Position numbers and translations under genes: made by a program
Part shown: one piece after another, positions 23,659 through 32,166 of the stretch
Layout: every line of letters begins with the position of its first letter
Numbering within the stretch: the stretch's first letter is position 1
Assembly: GCF_030209435.1 (NCBI RefSeq)
Contig: NZ_JARVRX010000012.1
Span: 42,492-106,491 of the forward strand
DNA: 64,000 nt
Reading direction: 5' to 3'
Source of the DNA: Mycolicibacterium sp. lyk4-40-TYG-92
Lineage (GTDB): Bacteria > Actinomycetota > Actinomycetes > Mycobacteriales > Mycobacteriaceae
The notes under the pieces: model-generated
Databases searched by the model: none
The model's input: the letters and a program-made list of their open reading frames with translations, nothing else
Told to the model about the DNA's origin: nothing

Positions 23659-25326
23659 CTAGATTTCGGTCGTGATGCGCGGGGGCGCAGTCGGATTCGA
23701 CGGGTCGAGGCTCACGTGCACCGGGCCCTTGGCGGTGTCGGGATCGACGGCCACCTCGACGTGGTGGGCGCCGTCATCGAACGACACCTGGATGGGCGCG
23801 CGGCCCGCAGGCGACTCGGTCCCGGCTGCGGCACCCGGCGGATTCTCCTGGGCGGGTTGGGCATTGGGATCGGCGGCCGGGTCGTCGGGCTTGCCGTCGC
23901 CGTCCTTGTCCGTGCCGAGTGCGTTGGGGTCCTGTGCGTTCGGATCCTGCTTGCCCTGCTGGGCGGCCTGAGCCGCCTGCGTCGCGGTCTGTGCCGCCTG
24001 ACCGGCCAGACCGGCGAGGGTGCCGAGCAGGCCGCCGCCCCCGCTGCCGGAGCCGCCGCCGCCCATCTGTGGCAGGGACGGCATCCCGCCCATGCCGGAC
24101 CCGGCGCCGGTGCCCGCACCCGATGCCGCTGGGGTGGCGGGCATTTCGGGCATCTTCGGCATGCTCGGGGTGCCGCCACCGCCGGAGCCCGAACCGCCAC
24201 CGGAGCCCGAACCGCCACCGGAGCCCGAACCGCCACCCGAACCGCCGCCTCCGGTGCCCGTGCCGGGCGAGCCCGTCGGGTTGCCGGTGCCGGGCGGGTT
24301 GCCCGTGGGCGGACCGTACGGCGTGCCCGTTCCCGGCCGCCCGGGCTGGTTGGGGTTGCCGGGCGCATTGGGGTCGGCGTTGCCGAAATCCGGCCCGTCG
24401 CCCGGCTTCTTCGCGGGCGGCGGCATGGTGCTCAGCGGTGGCGCGTGCGACGCGCTCTGGTACATGCTCGTCGCGCGGCTCAATTGCGCTGCGTTGCTCG
24501 ATGATTGGGCCATCATGTTGTTGATCGTCACGGCGGAGGCCGCGGCGGCGACGGCGACGGATGCGGCCTGCAGCGCGAGCGACTCGGGGGCGCCGACGAC
24601 GGTCGCCTCCAGTGCGAGGCAGACGGGGATCATCGCACCGAGGCAGGTCGCGATGTTGTCCATCTGCTGGCGTCCGGCGTCCACCTGCTCGGCCTCGGCG
24701 CTCAGGATTTCGACGACGAGATTGTCGGCCTGCAGCAGCTGTTCGGCGCTGCCGATCTGCTCGGCGTTGCGATTGGAGTAAGCCGTGGAGGCGGTGCCCT
24801 GCCAGACGGTCGGATAGGCGCTGCTGAGTCCGTCGCCGGCGGCCTGAAAGAGCTCGGCGCCCTCGGAGAACGATTCTCCGGTGTCCGGATCGCCGATACC
24901 GAAACCGAGCCCCGCGATGTTCAGGGCCCACATGCCGCCCTCGATGATGGGTGTCGGCGCGGCCGCGGGCAGCAGCATCTTGGCGATGTCGCCCGCGTCG
25001 CTGAGCAGCCCGACGGCGCCCATCGGGTCGCCCTCCATCAGCTTCTTGACGTTGTCCGCGATGTCCGAGGCGGTGTCCAGGACGTCGTTTGCCTTGTCGA
25101 GGATGTCGTTGATCTTCTCGCCGAGGCTCGGGGTGTCGCCGCTGTCGTGGTCGCGCCGGTGCGAGTTGCCGTCGTGATCGTCGTGGCGCCGCGGGTGGTT
25201 GTTGCGGTCGTCGTGATGTGGCCGCGGGATGCGTACCGTGGGCTCGTCGTCATGGCGTGGATGGCGGGTTCCGGGCGAATTGTGCGATCCGCCGTGGTGA
25301 CCGCCGCCATGGTTGTGCCGACCCAT
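23659..25326 (-). CDS. EspA/EspE-like protein with His-rich N-terminus and Gly/Pro-rich tail
   Basis: This 555-residue protein has no signal peptide. Residues 1-60 hold 14 His mixed with Arg, Asp and Gly. A helical domain (about 65-290) contains WQG (175-177) followed by AYSNRN, matching the W-x-G...YxGKN arrangement of EspA/EspE proteins. The rest is Pro/Gly/Ser-rich, with GGSGSG repeats and a methionine-rich patch, then a final beta-like segment after about 510. The ATG at 25326 was preferred over one 24 bp upstream because GGGGAGGG lies 8 bp before it. It is the first gene of a trio with EspC- and EspD-like genes, the same order as espA-espC-espD. It is presumably co-secreted with its neighbour. 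Confidence 0.75.
   Translation of the reverse strand: MGRHNHGGGHHGGSHNSPGTRHPRHDDEPTVRIPRPHHDDRNNHPRRHDDHDGNSHRRDHDSGDTPSLGEKINDILDKANDVLDTASDIADNVKKLMEGDPMGAVGLLSDAGDIAKMLLPAAAPTPIIEGGMWALNIAGLGFGIGDPDTGESFSEGAELFQAAGDGLSSAYPTVWQGTASTAYSNRNAEQIGSAEQLLQADNLVVEILSAEAEQVDAGRQQMDNIATCLGAMIPVCLALEATVVGAPESLALQAASVAVAAAASAVTINNMMAQSSSNAAQLSRATSMYQSASHAPPLSTMPPPAKKPGDGPDFGNADPNAPGNPNQPGRPGTGTPYGPPTGNPPGTGNPTGSPGTGTGGGGSGGGSGSGGGSGSGGGSGSGGGGTPSMPKMPEMPATPAASGAGTGAGSGMGGMPSLPQMGGGGSGSGGGGLLGTLAGLAGQAAQTATQAAQAAQQGKQDPNAQDPNALGTDKDGDGKPDDPAADPNAQPAQENPPGAAAGTESPAGRAPIQVSFDDGAHHVEVAVDPDTAKGPVHVSLDPSNPTAPPRITTEI
24182..24235. repeat. Three tandem 18-bp repeats coding GGSGSG units
   Basis: The 18-bp unit CCGGAGCCCGAACCGCCA occurs three times without change (24182-24199, 24200-24217, 24218-24235) inside the EspA-like gene. 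On the coding strand it gives a Gly-Ser linker. Identical copies suggest recent slippage and likely length variation between strains. Confidence 0.85.
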
Positions 25327-25599
25327 GCAGAACCCTCCCCGATTCCTCATCGCCCCGGCGGACCCTCGCCGGTGAATCGAGCCTAACAGCGGCGAATGCC
25401 CCTTCAGTGCGCTAATTCGGAACTCCGTGGGCGGTCGGAAGGGCCCGGCCGTGTGTCCTGGGTTACAGCAATTCCTGCCAGAAACATCAATTTTCTGCCA
25501 GCGGAATTAATCCGTTGACCTGCCTGTTTACATAGATGTCACAGCGGCTCGGGCCGCCAGGGGACAAAGACGGATTGAAGACGCGAAGGGGAACACTCC

Positions 25600-25815
25600 A
25601 TGAAGAATTTCGGAATTGCAGCAGTTATCGCCGGTGGCCTGGCCGCCGGTGCCATGGGGTTCGCCGTTCCCGCCGTAGCCGCCACCGGACCGGCCCCGAC
25701 AGGGGTGCAGGCAACCGTGGTGCCGACGGGAGTTGATCATCTGAACTGGCTGGACGATGTGCACCAGGGCGCCAAGTCGCCCACGGTCGACACCAACGTG
25801 CACCAGAGTCGGTAA
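25600..25815 (+). CDS. Small secreted protein with Sec signal peptide
   Basis: This is a 71-residue precursor with a clear signal peptide: short basic start MKNFG, hydrophobic core IAAVIAGGLAAGAMGFAVPA and an AVA-type cleavage site near residue 27. The mature part of about 44 residues ends HLNWLDDVHQGAKSPTVDTNVHQSR-like without cysteines. AAGGGGAA lies upstream of the ATG. A very stable GNRA-loop hairpin 17 bp after the stop ends transcription. The function is unknown; similar tiny exported proteins are common in mycobacteria. Confidence 0.78.
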   Translation: MKNFGIAAVIAGGLAAGAMGFAVPAVAATGPAPTGVQATVVPTGVDHLNWLDDVHQGAKSPTVDTNVHQSR

Positions 25816-25831
25816 TCGGCGACCTACAACT

Positions 25832-25876
25832 ACGCAACCCGCGGGCGGTACCGAAAGGTGCCGCCCGCGGTTGCGT
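25832..25876 (+). terminator. Strong hairpin terminator with GAAA loop
   Basis: ACGCAACCCGCGGGCGGTACC pairs with GGTGCCGCCCGCGGTTGCGT, with one bulged C and one G-T pair, closing a GAAA tetraloop (25853-25856). It lies directly after the small secreted protein gene and before phoH. No T run follows, as is usual in mycobacteria. Confidence 0.8.
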
Positions 25877-25963
25877 GACCAGCCAACTCGTTGGGCGTGC
25901 CATCGGCCCGGCGGTAGAATGTGCTCCTCAGCTCGACACCGGAAAGCAGGCATCGAAAACCAC

Positions 25964-27025
25964 GTGACGCCCCGCGATACGAACGCCGCCGCGTCGCGCT
26001 CCTCGGAGCTCGACCCGTCGGTTCGAAGCAGCATCACTGTTCCGCCGGATCTTGTCGTGGGCCTGCTCGGCTCGGCCGACGAGAATCTGCGTGCCCTGGA
26101 GAACCTGCTGGCGGCCGACATCCACGTGCGCGGCAACTCCCTGTCGATATCCGGCTCGCCTGCCGACGTGGCGAAGGCCGAGCGCGTGGTCAGTGAGCTG
26201 ATCACGATCGCCGCCGGTGGCCAGACGCTGACCCCGGACGTCGTCCGCCGCAGTGTCGGCATGCTCGACGGCGCCGACGCCGAGTCGCCGGCGCAGGTGC
26301 TGACGCTCGACATCCTGTCGCGGCGCGGCAAGACGATCCGGCCCAAGACCCTCAACCAGAAGCGCTACGTCGACGCGATCGATGCGCACACCATCGTCTT
26401 CGGCATCGGCCCCGCCGGTACCGGCAAGACGTACCTGGCAATGGCCAAGGCCGTCAGCGCATTACAGACCAAGCAGGTCAGCCGGATCATCCTGACGCGT
26501 CCCGCCGTCGAAGCGGGGGAGCGGCTCGGCTTCCTGCCGGGCACCCTCAACGAGAAGATCGACCCGTATCTGCGTCCGCTGTACGACGCGCTGCACGACA
26601 TGATGGACGCCGAGATGATCCCGAAGCTGATGGCAGCCGGGGTTATCGAGGTTGCGCCGCTGGCCTTCATGCGGGGCAGGAGCCTCAACGACGCCTTCAT
26701 CATTCTCGACGAGGCGCAGAACACGACGGCCGAGCAGATGAAGATGTTCCTGACCCGCTTGGGCTTTGGCTCCAAGATCGTGGTCACCGGTGACGTCACC
26801 CAGATCGACCTGCCGGGCGGCCAGACGTCGGGACTGCGGACCGCGATCGATGTCCTCGACGGCATCGAGGACATCGACATCGCCGAGCTCACGAGTGCAG
26901 ATGTGGTGCGCCACAAGCTGGTTTCGGAGATCGTCGACGCGTACGAAGCGGCGGAAGCCAAAGTGAGCGAGCACGGCCTGGCCAACCGCGCGCACCGCAG
27001 AGCCACCGGCCGGACGAGGCGGTGA
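25964..27025 (+). CDS. phoH: PhoH-like protein (PhoH1), ATP-binding
   Basis: This 353-residue PhoH ATPase is close to the 352 of Rv2368c. Features: an N-terminal KH-like segment (about 20-85; PPDLVVGLLGSADENLRALE), then the P-loop GPAGTGKTYLA (near 150) and the Walker B-like IILDEAQNTT (near 247). The family couples ATP hydrolysis to RNA handling, and its genes usually sit with ybeY, as here (4-bp gap). The GTG start at 25964 gives the family length; an in-frame ATG at 25919 would add 15 residues and cannot be excluded. It is the first gene of a phoH-ybeY-corC-era run. Confidence 0.92.
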   Translation: MTPRDTNAAASRSSELDPSVRSSITVPPDLVVGLLGSADENLRALENLLAADIHVRGNSLSISGSPADVAKAERVVSELITIAAGGQTLTPDVVRRSVGMLDGADAESPAQVLTLDILSRRGKTIRPKTLNQKRYVDAIDAHTIVFGIGPAGTGKTYLAMAKAVSALQTKQVSRIILTRPAVEAGERLGFLPGTLNEKIDPYLRPLYDALHDMMDAEMIPKLMAAGVIEVAPLAFMRGRSLNDAFIILDEAQNTTAEQMKMFLTRLGFGSKIVVTGDVTQIDLPGGQTSGLRTAIDVLDGIEDIDIAELTSADVVRHKLVSEIVDAYEAAEAKVSEHGLANRAHRRATGRTRR

Positions 27026-27029
27026 CGGA

Positions 27030-27566
27030 GTGACGGTCGAGGTTTCCAACGAGTCGGGTGTCGACGTATCCGAGGACGAGCTGATCAGCGTCGCGCGGTT
27101 CGTCATCTCCAAGATGGACGTCAACCCCGCCGCTGAACTCTCGATGGTGCTGGTCGACCAGTCGGCCATGGCCGACCTGCACATGCGCTGGATGGATCTG
27201 CCGGGCCCCACCGACGTGATGAGCTTCCCGATGGACGAGCTCGAGCCCGGCGGCCGTCCGGATGCGCCCGAGCCGGGGCCCTCGATGCTCGGGGACATCG
27301 TGCTGTGCCCCGAATTCGCCGCGAATCAGGCTGAGGCCGCAGGACATTCGCTGGGCCATGAGCTGGCCCTGCTGACCGTGCACGGTGTGCTGCACCTGCT
27401 GGGCTACGACCATGCCGAGCCCGACGAAGAAAAAGAGATGTTCGACCTGCAGCGCCAGCTGCTCGAAGAGTGGGTCGCCGACCAGGTGCACTCGTACCAC
27501 AAGGATCGGCAGACCGAGAAAGACCGCCGGCTGCTCGACAAGTCGCGGTACTTCGACGAACCGTGA
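27030..27566 (+). CDS. ybeY: Endoribonuclease YbeY
   Basis: This 178-residue protein contains the zinc-binding YbeY signature HGVLHLLGYDH (H-x3-H-x5-H) near residue 118 and the preceding TDVMSFPMDE segment. YbeY takes part in 16S rRNA 3'-end maturation and ribosome quality control. The GTG start is 4 bp after phoH; the stop overlaps the next GTG start by 4 bp. The length equals that of mycobacterial homologues (about 177). The C-terminal extension (about 150-178) is charged and basic. Confidence 0.95.
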   Translation: MTVEVSNESGVDVSEDELISVARFVISKMDVNPAAELSMVLVDQSAMADLHMRWMDLPGPTDVMSFPMDELEPGGRPDAPEPGPSMLGDIVLCPEFAANQAEAAGHSLGHELALLTVHGVLHLLGYDHAEPDEEKEMFDLQRQLLEEWVADQVHSYHKDRQTEKDRRLLDKSRYFDEP

Positions 27567-28903
27567 CCGGGTTGACGCCGTTGATCGGCGCCATAGTGCT
27601 CGTCGTGATCGGCGGGCTGTTCGCGGCGATCGATGCCGCCATCAACACTGTCTCCCTCGCCCGCGTCGACGAGCTGATCCGGGATGAGCGGCCCGGTGCG
27701 GTGCGGCTGGCGAAGATCGTCCGGAACCGGCCGCAGTACGTCAATCTCGTTGTGCTGCTGCGGGTTGTCTGCGAGGCATCGGCGACCGTCATGCTCGTCG
27801 ACTACCTCGATGAACAGCTGAGCCGGGGCTGGGCACTGGTGTCCGCGGCGGCCATCATGGTCGTCGTCAGCTTCGTCGCCATCGGCGTCGGCCCCCGCAC
27901 CGTCGGGCGGCAGAACGCCTATTCCATCTCGCTGCTGTCGGCACTTCCGCTGCAGGTGATCGCCGCGCTGCTGACCCCGATCAGCCGGCTGCTGGTGCTC
28001 ATCGGAAACGCCCTGACGCCGGGACGGGGCTTCCGCAACGGACCCTTCGCCTCGGAAATCGAGTTGCTCGAGGTCGTCGACCTCGCCCAGCAGCGCGGTG
28101 TCGTGGCCGCCGAAGAGCGGCGAATGATCAAGTCCGTCTTCGAACTCGGCGACACCCCGGCCCGCGAGGTCATGGTGCCCCGCACCGAGATGGTGTGGAT
28201 CGAGAGCGACAAGTCGGCCGGGCAGGCGACCTCACTGGCCGTGCGCAGCGGACACTCCCGGCTCCCGGTGATCGGGGAGAACGTCGACGACGTCGTCGGC
28301 GTCGTCTACCTCAAAGACCTTGTGGAACAGACATACAACTCCACCAACGGCGGTCGCGAGACCAAGGTGGCCGCGGTGATGCGTCCCGCGGTGTTCATGC
28401 CGGACTCCAAACCACTCGACGCCCTGCTCAACGAGATGCAGCGCACCCACAATCACATGGCGTTGCTGGTCGACGAATACGGCGCGATCGCCGGCCTGGT
28501 ATCGATCGAGGACGTGCTGGAGGAGATCGTCGGTGAGATCGCCGACGAATACGACACCGACGAAGTGCTGCCGGTGGAAGAACTGGGCGACGACCGGTTT
28601 CGGGTGTCGGCCCGGCTGCCGCTGGAGGACCTGGCCGAGCTGTGTGGCTTCGAGGTCGACGGCGACCTGGACGTGGACACCGTCGGTGGGCTCCTGGCGC
28701 ACGAACTGGGGCGCGTGCCGCTGCCGGGCGCCGAGGTCCGGGTGGCGTTCCCGTCGCTTCGGTCGCAGCACCCGGCGACTCTCCAGTTACGGGCCGAGGG
28801 CGGGCGGGACCACCGCGGCCGGGTCCGGATCGGCACCGTGCTGGTGATACCCGTCGAGCCAGAACGTGCTGAGGATGTTGAAGAAGGAGAACCCGATGAG
28901 TGA
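27563..28903 (+). CDS. CorC/HlyC-family membrane protein with CBS domains
   Basis: This 446-residue protein equals the position of Rv2366c. The N-terminal DUF21/CNNM-type membrane domain (about 1-190) has hydrophobic segments near 6-24, 72-112 and 125-155. It is followed by a CBS pair (about 205-330; TEMVWIESD, HMALLVDEYGAIAGLVSIED) and a C-terminal CorC_HlyC domain (about 345-430; VEELGDDRFRVSARLPLEDL). Relatives are implicated in Mg2+ or Co2+ efflux; the substrate here is not shown by the sequence. The GTG start overlaps ybeY (GTGA), and the end overlaps era by 8 bp. The Rv2365c-type gene found before era in M. tuberculosis is absent. Confidence 0.88.
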   Translation: MTGLTPLIGAIVLVVIGGLFAAIDAAINTVSLARVDELIRDERPGAVRLAKIVRNRPQYVNLVVLLRVVCEASATVMLVDYLDEQLSRGWALVSAAAIMVVVSFVAIGVGPRTVGRQNAYSISLLSALPLQVIAALLTPISRLLVLIGNALTPGRGFRNGPFASEIELLEVVDLAQQRGVVAAEERRMIKSVFELGDTPAREVMVPRTEMVWIESDKSAGQATSLAVRSGHSRLPVIGENVDDVVGVVYLKDLVEQTYNSTNGGRETKVAAVMRPAVFMPDSKPLDALLNEMQRTHNHMALLVDEYGAIAGLVSIEDVLEEIVGEIADEYDTDEVLPVEELGDDRFRVSARLPLEDLAELCGFEVDGDLDVDTVGGLLAHELGRVPLPGAEVRVAFPSLRSQHPATLQLRAEGGRDHRGRVRIGTVLVIPVEPERAEDVEEGEPDE

Positions 28904-29810
28904 CGAATTCCGTTCCGGCTTCGTCTGTTTGGTCGGCCGGCCGAACACCGGCAAGTCGACGCTGACCAATGCGCTCGTCGGCACCAAGGTCGCGATCACG
29001 TCGAATCGGCCGCAGACCACGCGGCACACCATCCGCGGCATCGTGCACCGCGAGGACTTCCAGATCATCCTGGTGGACACGCCCGGACTGCACCGGCCGC
29101 GCACGCTGCTCGGCCAGCGGCTCAACGAACTGGTCAAGGACACCTACTCCGAGGTCGACATCATCTGCCTGTGCATCCCGGCGGACGAGGCCATCGGGCC
29201 CGGCGACCGCTGGATCTACCAGCAGATCCGTACGGTTGCACCGAGAACCACGCTGCTGGTGGTCGTCACCAAGACCGACAAGGTGCCGCGCGACAAGGTG
29301 GCCGCGCAGCTGATGGCGGTCAGCGAGCTCACCGAGGGCAAGTCCGAGATCGTGCCGGTGTCCGCGGTGGCGGGTGAACAGGTCGACGTCCTGATCGATG
29401 TGCTGGCCGGCAAGCTGCCGCCGGGGCCGGCGTTCTACCCGGACGGCGAACTCACCGACGAACCCGAGGAAGTGCTCATCGCCGAGCTCATCCGCGAAGC
29501 CGCGCTGGAGGGTGTCCGCGACGAGCTGCCGCACTCACTGGCGGTGGTCATCGAGGAGTTCACCGAGCGGGAAGGCCGTACCCCCGAGCAGGGCGAGATG
29601 TGCGACATCCACGCCATCATCTACGTCGAGCGCGACAGCCAGAAGGGCATCGTGATCGGCAAGGGCGGCTCCCGGTTGCGTGAGGTCGGGACGGCGGCAC
29701 GGACGCAGATCGAGAAGCTGCTCGGCACGAAGGTGTATCTGAACCTGCGCGTGAAGATCGCCAAGAACTGGCAGCGTGACCCGAAACAGCTTGGCAAGCT
29801 AGGTTTTTAG
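28896..29810 (+). CDS. era: GTPase Era
   Basis: This 304-residue GTPase has G1 GRPNTGKST (residues 13-21), G3 DTPGLH, G4 TKTD, and a C-terminal KH domain with VIGKGGSRLREVG. Era binds the 3' end of 16S rRNA and acts in 30S assembly. The ATG at 28896 is preceded by AAGAAGGAG and lies 8 bp inside the CorC-like gene. Its TAG overlaps the TAA of the opposing amidase gene by 2 bp, so the two genes converge tail to tail without a separate terminator. Confidence 0.96.
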   Translation: MSDEFRSGFVCLVGRPNTGKSTLTNALVGTKVAITSNRPQTTRHTIRGIVHREDFQIILVDTPGLHRPRTLLGQRLNELVKDTYSEVDIICLCIPADEAIGPGDRWIYQQIRTVAPRTTLLVVVTKTDKVPRDKVAAQLMAVSELTEGKSEIVPVSAVAGEQVDVLIDVLAGKLPPGPAFYPDGELTDEPEEVLIAELIREAALEGVRDELPHSLAVVIEEFTEREGRTPEQGEMCDIHAIIYVERDSQKGIVIGKGGSRLREVGTAARTQIEKLLGTKVYLNLRVKIAKNWQRDPKQLGKLGF

Positions 29811-31267
29811 CCGGCCCACCAGTTCTCGGGCTGCTTGGTGGCCCAGCCGCTGATGGCTTCCAGGCTGGCGGCCAGGGAGATCAGGAGAGGCTCGCTGCCC
29901 TCCGGCCCCATGAGCTGCACGCCGATGGGCAGCCCGTCGGCGGTGAAGCCGGCGGGGATGTTGATCGACGGCCAGCCGAGCGCGTTCCAGGGCCAGCACA
30001 CCGGGCAGGCCGCGATGATGGCGCGGTCGGTTGCGGTGCTGCCGAGCCGGTCGAAGGCATCGATCAGGGGAGGTGGCTGCGCGGTGGTCGGCGCCAGCAC
30101 CACGTCGTGCAGGTTGAATATCCAGCCGATCCGCCGCTGATGGGCGGCTTCACGCCGCCGGGCCTCGCGCAGCGCGTGCTCCGACAGCAGCCACCCAGTC
30201 CGGATGTTGGCGCGGGTGCGACGGTCGAGGCTGACGCCCGGTCCTACCCGGTCACGCCACTCGGCCAGTCCCGTCGTGGAGCGCGCCAAGAAGTCCATCG
30301 ACAGATGCAGCCCGTACTCGGGGTCGTCCGGCCGGACCGTGTGTCCGAGCTCTTCCAGTTGTCCCGCAACGGTGTTCAGCGCCGCCCGGATCTCCGGATG
30401 CAACCGGGCCGGGAACAAGGTGAACGGGAACTTGGTCGACAACGCGACACGCAGGGGGCCGGGGGCGTGCCCGACGGCCTCGGCCGCCGCGATGGGTTCC
30501 GGCCTGTGGAGATCACCGTCGGCGTTGCCGGACGCCGCGTCGAGAACCAGGGCCGCGTCGGCGACGGTGCGGGCCAGCACCCCGTTGACCGTGATGCCGT
30601 TGAAGGCCTCGGGCAGCGGCCAGGTGGAGATGCGTCCGCGCTGCGGTTTGATGCCGACCAGATGCGTCCATGCGGCGGGGATGCGGACGCTGCCCGCACC
30701 GTCGGATCCGATTGCGGCGGTGACCAATCCGGCCGCGACGGCCGCGGCGCTCCCGCCTGACGAGCCGCCCGGCGTGTGCGCGCGCGACCAGGGATTGCGG
30801 GTGTGGCCGAAGCCGGGGCCGCTGGTGAACGGCCACTGGCCGAGTTCGCAGGTGTTGGTCTTGCCGACGATCACCGCGCCGGCGGCCTTCAGTCGGCGCA
30901 CCACCTCGGCGTCCGCGGTGGCCGGGGGCACGTCGCCGTCGGTGCCGAACCGGGTGGGTACGCCCGCGACGTCGACGTCGTCCTTGATCGCGATGGGTAC
31001 ACCCAGGAGCGGAAGATGTTGTCCGGCAGCGCGTTTGCGGTCGGCTTCGGCGGCGTCGGCCAGCGCCTGCTCGGTGAAGACCACCCGGAACGCATTGAGC
31101 TCGAGTTGACTGGCCGCGATGGCGTCGAGCGACTGTCGCACGATCTGCTGTGACGTCACCGCGCCGCTCGCGAGTCGGTACAACTGCTGGGTCAGTGTCG
31201 GGAATCGGGGCGGAGCGGACGGTCTCGGAATGCTGGCCATGGCGATTCCGAGGATAGTGGTGACCAT
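29807..31267 (-). CDS. amiA2: Amidase (AmiA2-like)
   Basis: This 486-residue amidase-signature enzyme has a complete Ser-cisSer-Lys triad: Lys in PIAIKDDVDVAG (about 95), GSSGGSAAAVAAG (about 170) and the nucleophile segment GSDGAGSVRIPA (about 190). It hydrolyses linear amides; the natural substrate is not evident. Position after era and size (484 in M. tuberculosis Rv2363) support AmiA2. The start is uncertain: the ATG at 31267 or 31240 (MASIP) are both possible, neither with a good ribosome site. It is divergent from recO with 53 bp between the starts. Confidence 0.9.
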   Translation of the reverse strand: MVTTILGIAMASIPRPSAPPRFPTLTQQLYRLASGAVTSQQIVRQSLDAIAASQLELNAFRVVFTEQALADAAEADRKRAAGQHLPLLGVPIAIKDDVDVAGVPTRFGTDGDVPPATADAEVVRRLKAAGAVIVGKTNTCELGQWPFTSGPGFGHTRNPWSRAHTPGGSSGGSAAAVAAGLVTAAIGSDGAGSVRIPAAWTHLVGIKPQRGRISTWPLPEAFNGITVNGVLARTVADAALVLDAASGNADGDLHRPEPIAAAEAVGHAPGPLRVALSTKFPFTLFPARLHPEIRAALNTVAGQLEELGHTVRPDDPEYGLHLSMDFLARSTTGLAEWRDRVGPGVSLDRRTRANIRTGWLLSEHALREARRREAAHQRRIGWIFNLHDVVLAPTTAQPPPLIDAFDRLGSTATDRAIIAACPVCWPWNALGWPSINIPAGFTADGLPIGVQLMGPEGSEPLLISLAASLEAISGWATKQPENWWAG

Positions 31268-31320
31268 TCGCCCGGCGCTGCCTAACGGAAGTTGTCGGTC
31301 CGCGATGGGAGAATCGCCCG

Positions 31321-32166
31321 ATGCGGTTGTACCGGGATCGAGCGGTCGTGCTGCGCCAGCACAAGCTCGGCGAGGCCGACCGGATCGTCACGCTGCTCAC
31401 CCGCGACCACGGGCTGGTCCGCGCGGTGGCCAAGGGCGTGCGGCGGACCCGCAGCAAGTTCGGCTCGCGGCTGGAGCCGTTCGCCCACATCGATGTGCAG
31501 CTGCATCCCGGCCGCAACCTCGACATCGTCACCCAGGTGGTGTCGCTCGACGCGTTCGCCGCCGACATCGTCAACGATTACGGCCGCTACACCTGTGGCT
31601 GCGCCATCCTGGAGACCGCCGAGCGGCTCGCCGGTGAGGAACGCAACCCGATGCCGGCGCTGCAGCGGCTCACCGTCGGCGCGCTGCGGGCCGTCGCGGA
31701 CGGCAGCCGGTCCCGTGAACTGGTGCTCGACGCCTATCTGCTGCGGGCCATGGGCATCGCCGGCTGGGCGCCGGCCATCACCGAGTGTGCGCGCTGCGCC
31801 GCACCCGGTCCGCATCGGGCGTTCCACGTCGCGGCCGGCGGCAGCGTGTGCGTGCACTGCCGGCCGTCGGGGTCGGTCACCCCGCCGCAGGGTGTGCTGG
31901 ATCTGATGGCCGCGCTGCACGACGGCGACTGGGAGTTTGCGAACGGCTCGCCGGCGGGGCATCGCAGCCAGGCCAGCGGGCTGGTGGCCGCGCACCTGCA
32001 GTGGCATCTGGAGCGCAAGCTGCGGACATTGCCGCTCGTGGAGCGTGCGTACCGTCCCGATACCGCACTCATTGAGCAGCGCGTAACCACGTTCAGGCAG
32101 GATATGGCCCATGGCACTCAACCGGGCGCGCAAGACCAGCTATCCGCAGCTGCCGCAGGCGCCTGA
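31321..32166 (+). CDS. recO: DNA repair protein RecO
   Basis: This 281-residue protein opens with the RecO OB-fold (MRLYRDRAVVLRQHKLGEADRI-like) and carries a zinc-type motif with two CxxC pairs (CARC near 158 and CVHC near 179). RecO loads RecA at gaps with RecR and anneals strands. The C-terminus runs 56 bp into uppS, a long overlap conserved in position with M. tuberculosis (Rv2362c-Rv2361c), implying coupled expression. The first ATG fits the normal N-terminus. Confidence 0.94.
   Translation: MRLYRDRAVVLRQHKLGEADRIVTLLTRDHGLVRAVAKGVRRTRSKFGSRLEPFAHIDVQLHPGRNLDIVTQVVSLDAFAADIVNDYGRYTCGCAILETAERLAGEERNPMPALQRLTVGALRAVADGSRSRELVLDAYLLRAMGIAGWAPAITECARCAAPGPHRAFHVAAGGSVCVHCRPSGSVTPPQGVLDLMAALHDGDWEFANGSPAGHRSQASGLVAAHLQWHLERKLRTLPLVERAYRPDTALIEQRVTTFRQDMAHGTQPGAQDQLSAAAAGA

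Noticed and set aside
24182..24235. Short tandem repeats as a CRISPR array
   Set aside because: The units are contiguous, in frame and without spacers; they encode a Gly/Ser linker.
25514..25540. TTGACC with TACATAGAT as a SigA promoter for the small secreted protein gene
   Set aside because: The spacing between the two elements is far shorter than 16-18 bp; no consistent -10 at the right distance was found.
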